A DNA stretch of 64,000 nt from an uncultured Acetatifactor sp. Its GTDB lineage: Bacteria > Bacillota > Clostridia > Lachnospirales > Lachnospiraceae. Shown here one piece after another: positions 40,436 to 50,500 of the stretch (positions are counted from its first letter, which is position 1; the number at the start of each line of letters is the position of its first letter). The stretch lies in NCBI GenBank assembly GCA_910584375.1, contig CAJUAH010000015.1, positions 25,240 through 89,239 of the forward strand. The letters are read 5' to 3'. The notes under the pieces are model-generated. The model was not told the origin of the DNA. It did not search any database and saw only the letters and a program-made list of their open reading frames with translations. Made by a program: the position numbers and the translations under genes.

Positions 40436-43378
40436 TCAATAGAGATTCTCCGTTGTCAAAAACAGTTCTTTTTCTTCCTTAATCTTTTGGGCATTACCCA
40501 CCACACACAGATAGTCATCCCTCATAAAAGCCCTGATATATTCCGCCAGTTCCCGAATCCCCTCCGGAGTGGCAGACAGTAGCTGCTCTCTCTCCTGATC
40601 CAGCATCCGCTGGGTGATGTTGCACATATACGCGCTCTGGGAAAACAGTCCGTATGCCGCCGGGTTCATGGGCGTATCCAGCTCGCTCACCGCCCCGATG
40701 ATATACTGGGTCATGGTGCGTTCGTTCGCGGTAAAATTCGCCACGGCCTCCGCCGCTTTCTCATATATCTCCACGGTGTTTCTCAGATTGGGATCTCTGT
40801 AGGAGGAAAAGAAACTTTCGCCGGACACGCCGAATCCGCAGTTACAGCCGTAAGCGCCGCCTTTTACCCTGACGTTGACCCACAGATATTCATACCGCAT
40901 CATCACCTGCAGGAAACGCAGCGTCCCCTTGTAGGGCAGTCCTTTCTTTTTAAAATTGCCCGCCCGGCACACATACAGCACCTGCCCGGCTGTCATAAAT
41001 CCCTCCTGCTTTTTCGCGGGCCGGGGCGCATAGCTGCCGATCTCCGCCGGACAGGTATACAGTTCTCCCGCAAAACGCTCCGCCGCCGCTCTCGTCTTTT
41101 CCCAGCCTTCGTCGGTACCCACATAGTCCACCATAAGGTTTTCCCGCCGGAAAATGATGGCCGCCAGCTCCCGCAGCGCGTTGATCAACGCCCCTTTCTC
41201 CTGCTCAAAACCGGCCTGTATCCGGGACAGCATGCGAAAATAGGGTATACCGGACAGCGTCTCGCTGACCGCGCCAGACACGCTGCCGTAAGCCAGGGCG
41301 CGGCTCTGGGCCGTGTGATCCCCTCTGTCGGACAACAGGGTCTGCATCTGGGACTGTGCCTCCGACACGATCTCCAGCAGTCTCTTTTCATCCGTAAAAT
41401 CGGAAGTCATGGCTATCTCCCGCAACAGTTCCGTAGCTTTATCGATATTGCCATACAGCACCCGGGCTTTCAGTTCCAGAGTAGCCTTATATCTGTCCAC
41501 ATCCTCCACATCTCCGTAGACATTGTTCACCGTACTGATACCGCCGGTATTCAGATCGATCTCATTGGACAGCTCCCCATAGCTGTAATGTTGTGTGTTC
41601 AGCAATCCCAGGCAGGCATTCAGAATCCCCACATAGGGATACAGGCGCTCCGGCACAGACTCCAAAGAAAAAATCATGCGGATATAGGCGATGCCATTGG
41701 TGAACAGAGTGTGCCGCAGCGCAGGGATATCCCCGATCCTGTCCTCCTCATTTACCAGCTTTCTGGCCTCCCTGCCGATATCCTCCCGGGTCAGCATGGG
41801 AATCTTTTTCAGATCTTCGGGACGGTCTTCCTGCTCCTGCCAGGCCGTCAGCGCCTGCTGCCGCGCCATGATCTCCTCCTGCTGCTCCCGGCTCATACCC
41901 GCCCTGCGCTTTGCCAGCTCTGCCTTGAGTTCTTCCTCCTGCCGCTGGGTCAGCCCTTTTCTGGGCTGCAGCACCACCACGGATTTATGGGGATTGTCGA
42001 TGAGATAGGTCTGCACCAGCTGCTCAAAATATCCCTGTCCGGCCTTTTCCCGCAGCCGGGCATAAGCAGCGCCTGCCTCCACGTGGATAAAGGGTTTGTC
42101 GTCCGCGTAAAGCCAACTGTCCAGCGCCTGTAACCCATACATCAGTCCCTTGGGATAACGTCCGAAATCCGCCTCCCGATAGCGGAACTCATAGTGATTG
42201 ATGCCCGCCAGCAAAGTCTTTTGGTCAAAGCCCTCACGGACGATGCGCCGCAGTTCCCGATCAATCAGCTCCACAAACTCCCGCTCCTTCGCGGTGTCCG
42301 TATCGCTGGCCGTCACGGAAAAGAAAGGCTGTATGATTCCATTGTCATATTCGCTGTAGATATCTTTGCCCATGGAATGATCCAGCAGCACCTGTTTCAG
42401 CGGCGCGCCCGGAGCGCCGCACAGCGCGTAATCCAGAATCTGAAACGCCACGTTCAAATCCCTGTCCAGACAATCTCCGGCAGTCATATTGTAGCTCAGA
42501 TATCCGCTCTCTTCCTCCTTGGCCTCATCGCTCACCGGATACTCCCGCACCACCCTGCGCAGCGCCGGAAAAGGTTCCTGTCGCCGAAGTTCACTGTCGA
42601 TCTCCAGCCGTTCAAACGCGGACAGATATTTTTCATCCAGAAACGTAAGTTTCTCCGCCATATCCATATCGCCGTACAGATAGATATAGGAGTTGGAGGG
42701 ATGGTAATATTTTCTGTGAAAATCAAGGAATTCCTCATAAGAGAGTTCCGGTATCACCGCCGGATCGCCGCCGGACACCATGCCATAGGCGGTATCCGGG
42801 TACAGGGATTTCATTTTTTCCCGAAACAGTACGCTGTCCGGAGACGAAAAGGCGCCTTTCATTTCATTATAAACCACGCCGTTTATCGTCAGCTCTCCCT
42901 CCGGGGCATCCAGCTCATAGTGCCAGCCCTCCTGACAGAAGATCTTGTCCGTGTCATAGATCCGGGGATAAAATACCGCGTCCAGATACACATGCATCAG
43001 GTTCTGAAAGTCCTTGTCGTTGCAGCTCGCTATGGGGTAGATCGTCTTGTCCGAATACGTAATGGCGTTTAAAAAAGTGTTCAGGGAACCCTTTACCAGC
43101 TCCACAAAGGGATCCTTTACCGGAAACTCCTTAGAGCCGCACAGTACGGAATGCTCCAGGATATGGGCCACGCCGGTGGAATTCTCGGGCGGCGTGCGAA
43201 ATCCGATATAAAACACCTTGTTCGGGTCGTCATTGGCAAGCAGCGCCACCCTGGCTCCGGTCTTTTTATGCCGCAGCAGATAACTCATGGAATTGAGATC
43301 CCCGATCTCTCTTTTTTCTACAATCTCATAGTTCTTGCATTCTTCAATCCGCATATCTGTCACGTTCCTTTTCCGCAT
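40436..43378 (-). CDS. M16C metalloprotease (presequence protease/Cym1-like)
   Basis: A 980-residue insulinase-superfamily protease that degrades peptides within a closed chamber. The inverted zinc motif is H72-I-L-E-H76 (GVAHILEHSVLCGS) and the distal Glu lies in GVVYNEMKGAFSSPD. This is the single-chain, four-domain M16C layout (PreP, about 970-1,000 residues). The C-terminal half has KGGAYGCNCGF and SYRDPNLRNTVEIY. The start could be M1 (43378) or M9. It follows the unknown gene at 43397 by 18 bp. Confidence 0.93.
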   Translation of the reverse strand: MRKRNVTDMRIEECKNYEIVEKREIGDLNSMSYLLRHKKTGARVALLANDDPNKVFYIGFRTPPENSTGVAHILEHSVLCGSKEFPVKDPFVELVKGSLNTFLNAITYSDKTIYPIASCNDKDFQNLMHVYLDAVFYPRIYDTDKIFCQEGWHYELDAPEGELTINGVVYNEMKGAFSSPDSVLFREKMKSLYPDTAYGMVSGGDPAVIPELSYEEFLDFHRKYYHPSNSYIYLYGDMDMAEKLTFLDEKYLSAFERLEIDSELRRQEPFPALRRVVREYPVSDEAKEEESGYLSYNMTAGDCLDRDLNVAFQILDYALCGAPGAPLKQVLLDHSMGKDIYSEYDNGIIQPFFSVTASDTDTAKEREFVELIDRELRRIVREGFDQKTLLAGINHYEFRYREADFGRYPKGLMYGLQALDSWLYADDKPFIHVEAGAAYARLREKAGQGYFEQLVQTYLIDNPHKSVVVLQPRKGLTQRQEEELKAELAKRRAGMSREQQEEIMARQQALTAWQEQEDRPEDLKKIPMLTREDIGREARKLVNEEDRIGDIPALRHTLFTNGIAYIRMIFSLESVPERLYPYVGILNACLGLLNTQHYSYGELSNEIDLNTGGISTVNNVYGDVEDVDRYKATLELKARVLYGNIDKATELLREIAMTSDFTDEKRLLEIVSEAQSQMQTLLSDRGDHTAQSRALAYGSVSGAVSETLSGIPYFRMLSRIQAGFEQEKGALINALRELAAIIFRRENLMVDYVGTDEGWEKTRAAAERFAGELYTCPAEIGSYAPRPAKKQEGFMTAGQVLYVCRAGNFKKKGLPYKGTLRFLQVMMRYEYLWVNVRVKGGAYGCNCGFGVSGESFFSSYRDPNLRNTVEIYEKAAEAVANFTANERTMTQYIIGAVSELDTPMNPAAYGLFSQSAYMCNITQRMLDQEREQLLSATPEGIRELAEYIRAFMRDDYLCVVGNAQKIKEEKELFLTTENLY

Positions 43379-43396
43379 GATTTTTTATGTTCCTGA

Positions 43397-43834
43397 TTAC
43401 ACCGTGAAGACCACCATGGCCAGTTTATTGACCACGATCTCCTGCACCACGATCCCCTGGGCCTGTTTTTGAGCGGGAGACATGGCCGTGAATTCCTCCA
43501 GGCCGATCAGCTCTGTCACATAGCGTTTTCCCTTTTTGCCCCCGGAGAAAAGTTTCCTTTTTTCCACTATGCGGCTGCATCTGACCTTTACCTTGAGCTG
43601 TCGGTAGGTACGGTAGGAGAGACTGTCCGGAGTCAGATAGTAAAAATCGCTCTCCAGCGTGGTCTCCCTGTCTGTCTGGGGCATAATATAGCGTTCCACA
43701 ATGGTACGGATCTTAAACGGGACGTCCTCGTTTGCCAACAGTTCCTCATAGGAATATTTTGCCCCCAGATATATATTGCCCGTATCCACCATCACATATT
43801 TATAGTCTTCATAGTTCTGGGTTTGCAGCAACAT
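43397..43834 (-). CDS. Hypothetical protein coupled to a sigma-like gene
   Basis: A 145-residue protein without a recognised domain. Its ATG overlaps the stop of the sigma-like gene as TGATG, so the two are translationally coupled. It looks beta-rich in the second half (YYLTPDSLSYRTYRQLKVKV, then a basic KRKLFSGGKKGKRY loop). The M16C gene follows 18 bp downstream. The strict coupling suggests a job linked to the sigma-like protein. Function unknown. Confidence 0.7.
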   Translation of the reverse strand: MLLQTQNYEDYKYVMVDTGNIYLGAKYSYEELLANEDVPFKIRTIVERYIMPQTDRETTLESDFYYLTPDSLSYRTYRQLKVKVRCSRIVEKRKLFSGGKKGKRYVTELIGLEEFTAMSPAQKQAQGIVVQEIVVNKLAMVVFTV

Positions 43835-44571
43835 CACATTCCCTCCAGATATTCGATCTTGTGACCGCTGAGGCGCATGGCGTCCCGGATAGACTTCTCC
43901 GCCATCCCGGTCTCATCGGCCAGTTCCTTTACCGTCACCTTGCGGTGCAGCTCCTCTGACAGGGATTTCGCCGCGTCCGACACTTTGTTGATGCGCTCCG
44001 CCATCTTCCGGTCGGCTTTGGATATATTCTGCTGGTTCTGTATCAGCTCCTCCATGGCATCCATCATCATCTTTCCCAGCATTCCCTGAACCTGGGAGAC
44101 ATGTTCCAGCGTTTCCAGCCTGGACATCCCCAGGGTCAGCGCCAGATTGCCCTCGCCGATCAAATCCTCCAGCGGCACTCCCTGCCCGCTGTACAGTCTG
44201 GCCACCTGAGCCACATCCGGCAGATACATAGTCACCAGCAGGCTCCGGGCATCCGTATCTCCTGTCATAGCCGAGAGCGCTACGGCCTCACGTTCGCCCT
44301 CTTTCGCCTTCGGCAGCGTCTCCAACTCATCCAGATAATTTTGCAAATAATTCTTCTCCTCCCCGGTCAGATAGTCGTCCGGATCCACCGGTGCGTTAAT
44401 GCCTATCTTTCGCTTTATCAGATAGTCGTAAACCATCTGCAGCTGTTCCTTTGACAATCCCAAAGGGGCGAAAGCCTCCTGCACATCCGTATCGCTGATC
44501 CACCCGCCCTGCCCGGCAGCCCGTTCTCTCACCTGCTCCAGAGTCTGCGCAAACAACTCCTCCTGATCCAT
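43834..44571 (-). CDS. Sigma-70-like protein lacking region 4
   Basis: A 245-residue protein. Residues about 105-150 resemble sigma region 2.1-2.2 (ARSLLVTMYLPDVAQVARLY, GVPLEDLIGEGNLALTLGMS), and about 205-240 resemble region 3 (ELHRKVTVKELADETGMAEK, then SIRDAMRLSG). No region 4 helix-turn-helix is present, and the region 2.3-2.4 melting aromatics are missing. The N-terminal 90 residues include ISDTDVQEAF, resembling region 1.1. It may be a remote sigma factor or an RNA-polymerase-binding regulator. It is coupled to the following gene. Confidence 0.7.
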   Translation of the reverse strand: MDQEELFAQTLEQVRERAAGQGGWISDTDVQEAFAPLGLSKEQLQMVYDYLIKRKIGINAPVDPDDYLTGEEKNYLQNYLDELETLPKAKEGEREAVALSAMTGDTDARSLLVTMYLPDVAQVARLYSGQGVPLEDLIGEGNLALTLGMSRLETLEHVSQVQGMLGKMMMDAMEELIQNQQNISKADRKMAERINKVSDAAKSLSEELHRKVTVKELADETGMAEKSIRDAMRLSGHKIEYLEGM

Positions 44572-44638
44572 CCCTGTTTTCCTTTCTTAGTTTATAGTAC
44601 CGCTGCGTCGCTCGGGTCTTGCTGATATAGACAGCTTT

Positions 44639-44676
44639 CGCCGCCGATGGGTTACACCGGGCGGCGTTTTTTTACA
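44639..44676 (+). terminator. Hairpin with a T-run on the plus strand
   Basis: GCCGCC/GGCGGC arms are followed by GTTTTTTT on the plus strand. No plus-strand gene precedes it, so it may stop antisense transcription toward the rhomboid-like gene, or be a shared hairpin. Low confidence in its role. Confidence 0.4.
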
Positions 44677-44688
44677 ACCCCTGACGGG

Positions 44689-45567
44689 CTACTGTTTTTT
44701 GACATGTTCGTGGGTAAAGATATGCTCCTGACAATATTCATAATTGCCGTCACACTTGGAGCAGAACCGGAATTCCAGCGTGGGATCGTCGGCCTCCGTC
44801 CTGCCGCAGATTGCGCATTTATGACCGCTGGGCCGCATGTTCTTCTTGACTTCATGGCGAAATTCCTGTCTGCGCTTTATCTCTCTGGGCGACATATTGA
44901 TATGGTTTCTGCTGGTAAACCAGAAGATCACAAAATTCAGCAGCGACGCCACGATAGCCGTGCGGTAGAATATATTGGCCATGGGATTGCCCGTGCTCTG
45001 AAACAGATCCAGCGCCAGCATGACCCCGTAGATGATTCCCAGCCATTTCATCTTTACCGGGATTACAAACATCAGCAGCACCTCCACGTCCGGGAAAGTG
45101 GCCGCAAAGGCCAGTAAAATCGACATGTTGATATAATAAGTGCTGAACAGGCGGCCGCAGCTGGCACATATCACTTCCGCGCTGCCCGGGATCGCCATGG
45201 CGTCCCCATAGAACAGATAGCATAGCCCCATGGCTACAAAGCTGCCCACCACCGTAAAGAACATCCCGGAAAACAGATACAGATTGTATCGGTAAGCTCC
45301 CCATGTGCGCTCCAGTGTTGTGCCCACAGAATAGTAAAAAAACAGCATGATGATCGTGAAAATATTGAAGGACGAGGGCGGCACGATGATCCATGTCACG
45401 ATCCGCCAAATCTGCCCGTGCAGGATCTTATAGGGATCCAGTGTCAGAAAACTCAGGAAACCGCCGCCGATCAGCTGTATGACATATCCCACCGCATAGC
45501 ACAAGATCAGCATCAGGGATATATTCTTAATCGCATATTTGCCAAACTTCTTCTCAAAATTACTCAT
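44689..45567 (-). CDS. Rhomboid-like membrane protein with a C-terminal zinc ribbon
   Basis: A 292-residue membrane protein with about six helices. GTTLERTWGAYRYNLYLFSG resembles the rhomboid GxxxE-W-G...R pattern, but the catalytic GxS serine is not found (the segment after reads FTVVGSFVAMG) and the helix-6 histidine is not obvious. The last 60 residues hold two CxxC pairs (CAICGRTEADDP and FCSKCDGNYEYC) and end with His-rich EHIFTHEHVKK. The ATG at 45565-45567 follows GGAGGG. I call it a pseudo-rhomboid; the zinc-ribbon role is unknown. Confidence 0.75.
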   Translation of the reverse strand: MSNFEKKFGKYAIKNISLMLILCYAVGYVIQLIGGGFLSFLTLDPYKILHGQIWRIVTWIIVPPSSFNIFTIIMLFFYYSVGTTLERTWGAYRYNLYLFSGMFFTVVGSFVAMGLCYLFYGDAMAIPGSAEVICASCGRLFSTYYINMSILLAFAATFPDVEVLLMFVIPVKMKWLGIIYGVMLALDLFQSTGNPMANIFYRTAIVASLLNFVIFWFTSRNHINMSPREIKRRQEFRHEVKKNMRPSGHKCAICGRTEADDPTLEFRFCSKCDGNYEYCQEHIFTHEHVKKQ

Positions 45568-45701
45568 GAATACCCTCCAGAGAGCCCGCGTGCTCATTTC
45601 CTTAATGATTATTCCTCATTTTCGTATGTTTCAGCACATATATTTAACTCATTGTAGCATCCACGGTAAAAAATGTAAACTCATTATGTACGATTTAATA
45701 A

Positions 45702-46715
45702 TCATTTAACAGTCTGACAAAATTCACGGGCCTGCCTGTACTCCTCCACAGACTGCCCCGCGATCTCGCAGGCTTCCTCCAGAGTACAATGCAGTTTTTC
45801 CATTATGCTGCCTATAATGGATATCAACTGGCTGGCCTTGTCGATCCTGCCCTCCTGCTTTCCTTCTATCTTTCCCTCCCTTTTTCCTTCTGCCTTCCCA
45901 TCCTCTATCAGATCTTCTATCGCTTTCCACATATCCTGCTGTTCCTCCTCTCCTTCTGCTTTTTCCTGTATTTTGGATAATCTAACTGCTCCCATCAGTT
46001 TTCCTATGATCTCGTAAGTCTCCGTATCCAGACGGCGACATTCCTTATGGGTCTTTACATAGTCCGCGAATTCCCCCTTGTCCGCCCGGCAGGCATACAG
46101 TTCAAACACTGTCCGCAATGACGTATGAAATACGGAATAATCATTTTTCTCATTTAGATTCAAAATATGCAGCGGATACTCCGGAACCAGCTTTTTGATC
46201 TCCTCCGCCAGCCGTTTATCATATCTGCCAAAGTCTATAAACTCGTGCAGACTTTTCGGCCCATCCCACGGCTTATTTCCCCAATAAATAACCAATGTGA
46301 CCACCGGACAGATCCGGTCGCTCCTCTTCACCCCGTATAAATACTCTCCCGCCGTAAGCTCCCCTGACTTTTCCCGGTACTCTTCCGCATTTCCCCGTCG
46401 CAGTCCCTTTACCTGCCGGTCATACTCCAGCGCCTCCCGCAGCAGAACGCGCACGGTCATACCGTAGTCCATTTCCTCCTGATTCTCCAGGATCCACAGG
46501 GCAAACAGCCCGCCTCCCGCCTTCTGGCGCATGGCGATATCGCATATCGTCTCCACCTCCAGGCCGCCGTCCGACTTTGTGGCAACGGTGGCCGCCTCCT
46601 CCAACTGCGACGCGTCCAGCACCTGCGCGCCTCCAAATACGCTACCGTTATACACATCCGCATAGCGCGCCGGATCGGACAGGTACGTCTTTAATGACAG
46701 ATCCTTTTTACCCAA
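45702..46715 (-). CDS. Rpn/PD-(D/E)XK nuclease-family transposase-like protein
   Basis: A 337-residue protein of the Rpn (recombination-promoting nuclease) group, often annotated PD-(D/E)XK transposase. The catalytic segment is spread through FALWILENQEEMDYGMTVRV and PVVTLVIYWGNKPWDGPKSL; C-terminally it has low-complexity EDGKAEGKREGKIEGKQEGR, usual for this group. It starts at TTG (46713-46715) with AAGGAGG upstream. Rpn genes are common, variable accessory genes. It stands alone between two gene-poor stretches. Confidence 0.82.
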   Translation of the reverse strand: MGKKDLSLKTYLSDPARYADVYNGSVFGGAQVLDASQLEEAATVATKSDGGLEVETICDIAMRQKAGGGLFALWILENQEEMDYGMTVRVLLREALEYDRQVKGLRRGNAEEYREKSGELTAGEYLYGVKRSDRICPVVTLVIYWGNKPWDGPKSLHEFIDFGRYDKRLAEEIKKLVPEYPLHILNLNEKNDYSVFHTSLRTVFELYACRADKGEFADYVKTHKECRRLDTETYEIIGKLMGAVRLSKIQEKAEGEEEQQDMWKAIEDLIEDGKAEGKREGKIEGKQEGRIDKASQLISIIGSIMEKLHCTLEEACEIAGQSVEEYRQAREFCQTVK

Positions 46716-46947
46716 TAATACCTCCTTCCGCAGGGATTCTTTACATCGAAACCTCCTGCTCTATTCAATTAATGTGTTTTGAAATAAAAGCATGAATCCG
46801 TTTCGACATCCCATGCGGGAAAAGAAATACAGTCCGGTCATAGACATAATAGAATCATTGCTTTGCCCTCACTATAGCACAGGGCGTTCTCCGGGTCAAT
46901 ACCAAATTCCGCAGAAATCTGCAAGAGAAAAATATACCGTAAATAAA

Positions 46948-46984
46948 ACAGAGCAGTACCAGATTTGACTCTGTACTGCTCTGT
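46948..46984 (-). terminator. Hairpin with T-rich tail on the minus strand
   Basis: Perfect 12-bp arms ACAGAGCAGTAC/GTACTGCTCTGT enclose a 13-base loop; the minus strand then reads TTTATTTAC. This is a terminator shape for a minus-strand transcript beginning right of 46985, but I see no gene there. Confidence 0.5.
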
Positions 46985-47149
46985 CATGCATAGATGAATC
47001 GGGCATAGCTGTTTCATGCGTATCACATCGAACCGTTTTATAACGATACATTTTAGACATCATGAAATATCCTTTTCGGAAACGCAAACCCAATTCACTA
47101 TGCATCCCCTTTTACATTTATAGCATATTCCAATTTTCCCCAGCATTCA

Positions 47150-47195
47150 AGGGCCAGTGGCGTCAAACGTTACATCCTTTGACGTCACTGGCCCT
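47150..47195 (+). terminator. 18-bp hairpin before the dehydratase-activase gene
   Basis: Arms of 18 bp (one G-T pair) start AGGGCCAGTG and end CACTGGCCCT, with a 10-base loop, followed by CATCTTTTCCATTTT on the plus strand. It looks like a plus-strand terminator without a preceding plus-strand gene. Confidence 0.5.
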
Positions 47196-47465
47196 CATCT
47201 TTTCCATTTTATATTTACTATAACCGATGCGGCTAAAAAAATCAATTATTAAGAAAAACGGAACTCATTATATAAGGCCCACTGACTGTACCAGTACATC
47301 ATAATCCAAATTTATCCGCTTTGCAACCCCCAAAAACCTGTTGTTTTTAAAAAACCCCGTATTTATCACGTCTTCTCAGAAAAAGAGAAAAGTATTATCC
47401 TGTCCCTTATATAATGTAAAACATGATTTTACAAAAATTTAACAGGCATCCCGGCTCAGAGTTCA

Positions 47466-47494
47466 TTGCATTTTCTGTTTTTCTGTCGTATAAT
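47466..47494 (+). promoter_or_regulatory. Promoter of the dehydratase-activase gene
   Basis: TTGCAT (47466-47471), a 17-bp spacer and TATAAT (47489-47494). The leader to the ATG at 47583 is about 80 bases. Confidence 0.75.
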
Positions 47495-47582
47495 GTCAGA
47501 GAATGCTTAAAGTCAGGCATCCACTCATAGATTTAGATAGGAACCTGCGATACACATAAATTATCCAGAAAGGAAGATCTAC

Positions 47583-50500
47583 ATGAGCAACAACTGTATG
47601 AGCTGCGACGCAGTCAATCCGCGTCTCCCCGAATACACCCTGGGCATCGACATCGGTTCCACCACGGTCAAGATCGCCATATTAGATAAAGAACACACAA
47701 TCCTCTTTTCCGATTACGAACGGCACTACGCCAATATACGGGAGACATTGTCCGCACTGCTGCAAAAAGCCTATAAGCGGCTGGGCAACGCCCTGCTGCA
47801 CCCCATGATCACCGGCTCCGGGGGACTGACCCTGGCCCACCATCTGGGCGTGCCTTTCACCCAGGAAGTCATTGCCGTGGCCACCGCCCTGAAGGAACTG
47901 GCTCCCAAGACCGATGTCGCCATCGAACTGGGCGGCGAGGATGCCAAAATCATCTACTTTGAGGGCGGCAACGTGGAACAGCGCATGAACGGTATCTGCG
48001 CCGGCGGTACGGGCTCCTTTATCGATCAAATGGCCTCCCTGATTCAGACAGACGCGGCGGGTCTGAATGAATACGCCAAAAACTATCGGTCTCTGTACAC
48101 CATCGCCGCCCGCTGCGGCGTGTTTGCCAAGACCGATATCCAACCCCTGATCAACGAGGGAGCCACCAAGGAAGACCTGGCGGCCTCCATCTTCCAGGCT
48201 GTGGTCAACCAGACCATCTCCGGGCTGGCCTGTGGAAAACCCATCCGGGGACATGTGGCTTTCCTGGGAGGTCCTCTGCACTTTTTATCGGAGTTGAAAA
48301 AAGCCTTTATCCGCACATTGAAACTGGATGAAGAACATATCATGGATACGGATAACTCCCACCTCTTTGCCGCCATGGGCTCCGCCATGAACGCCAATGA
48401 CGATGTCTGCTACACCATGGAGGAGATGGTCGCCAAGCTCTCCGAAGAGATCAAGATGGAATTTGAGGTGGAACGAATGGAGCCTCTCTTTGCCACCCAG
48501 GAGGAATATGACGCCTTTCAGGCCCGCCACGCCCGGCACAAAGTAGGCGCCGGGGACCTGGCCTCTTACCGCGGCAACGCATTCCTGGGCATCGACGCGG
48601 GTTCCACAACGACCAAGATTGCTCTGGTAGGGGAGGACGGCTCCCTGCTGTACTCTTTTTACAGCAACAACGACGGCAGTCCGTTAAAAACCGCCATCCG
48701 TTCCCTGAAAGAAATCTACCGGCAGCTGCCGGAGGATGTGCAGATCGTCCGCTCCTGCTCCACAGGCTACGGCGAGGCTCTGATGAAAGCCGCTTTCCTG
48801 TTGGACGACGGGGAAGTGGAGACTGTAGCCCACTACTATGCCGCCGCCTTTTTCAATCCCCAGGTGGATTGCATTCTGGACATCGGCGGGCAGGACATGA
48901 AATGTATCAAGATCAAGAACCAGACCGTGGACAGCGTGCAGCTCAACGAGGCGTGCTCCTCCGGCTGCGGATCCTTTATTGAGACCTTCGCCAAATCCCT
49001 GAACTACAGTGTGCAGGACTTCGCCCAGGCGGCACTGTTCGCCCGCCATCCCATCGATCTGGGAACCCGCTGTACCGTATTTATGAATTCCAAAGTAAAG
49101 CAGGCTCAGAAAGAGGGAGCCAGCGTGGCGGATATCTCCGCCGGTCTGGCATACTCCGTAATCAAAAACGCCCTGTTTAAAGTCATCAAAGTGTCCGACG
49201 CCTCAGAGCTGGGCCGGGAGATCGTAGTCCAGGGCGGCACTTTCTACAACGACGCCGTACTGCGCAGCTTTGAAAAAATAGCGGGCTGCGAGGCCATTCG
49301 CCCGGATATCGCAGGCATCATGGGGGCTTTCGGCGCCGCCCTGATCGCAAGGGAGCGCTATATGCAATGCTGCTCCATACGCACGAATGAGAATCACGGT
49401 AACCTTTACAACGCAGACAGTAGAGATGACGAAGACAGCATTACCGGGGAAGATATTGATAACACCCGTTGTGAAAATCATGGCGGTAATTGCGGCAGTG
49501 AAAATGCGGGTTACCGCACCTCCATGCTCACCTACGAGCAGATCTGCAATCTGCAGTTTGAGACCAGCATGGCCAAATGCAAGGGCTGTACCAACAACTG
49601 CCGCCTGACCATCAATAAATTTTCCGGCGGCAGACAGTATATATCCGGCAACCGCTGCGAACGGGGTATCGGCGGCCAGAAAAACGCCCACAATGTACCC
49701 AATCTCTTTGAGTATAAACTAAAGCGGCTGTTTACCTACGAATCTCTGCCCGCCGACGAAGCGCCCAGAGGCGCCGTGGGTATCCCCAGAGTACTGAATA
49801 TGTACGAAAACTATCCCTTCTGGCATGTGTTTTTCACCCGCCTGGGGTATCGGGTGGTGCTGTCCCCCGTGTCCACCCGCCAGATTTACGAACTGGGCAT
49901 CGAGTCCATCCCCAGCGAGTCCGAATGCTATCCGGCCAAGCTGGCCCACGGACATGTGAGCTGGCTCATCAAGCAGGGCATAAAATTTATCTTCTATCCG
50001 GCACTCTTCTACGAGAGAAATGAGTTTGGAGAGGCCAACAACCATTACAACTGTCCCATTGTAACCTCCTACTCGGAGAATATCAAAAACAATGTGGAAG
50101 AGATAAAGAGCGAGAACATCACTTTCCGCAATCCTTTCATGGCCTTTACCAGCCAGGAGACCATCGCCGACGCCCTGATTAAGGAATTCACCGAGATTCC
50201 CGCCCAGGAAGTACGTCAGGCTGTGGCAAGCGCGTGGGAAGAACTGGAAAAAGCCCGCCAGGATATGCGGGATAAGGGAGAGGAAACCCTGCAATATTTA
50301 AAACAGACCGGAAAAAGAGGCATTGTTCTGGCAGGCCGCCCTTACCATATAGATCCCGAAATCAATCACGGTATCCCGGAGCTGATCACCTCCTATGACA
50401 TAGCGGTGCTGACGGAGGATTCTATCTCCCATCTGGCAGACCCGGAGCGGCCCCTGATCGTCTCCGACCAGTGGATGTACCATTCACGGCTGTATGCCGC

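Larger units (their letters stand above)
46716..47582. other. 867-bp gene-poor stretch with two hairpins and a promoter
   Basis: This segment is AT-rich and contains no convincing gene. It holds the Rpn ribosome site at its left end, two strong hairpins (46948-46984, 47150-47195), and the promoter of the next gene at its right. Short frames crossing the hairpins are not credible. Confidence 0.6.

Noticed and set aside
46896..47105. A 69-codon minus-strand frame in the gene-free gap
   Set aside because: It runs through a perfect terminator-like hairpin and has no protein-like pattern.
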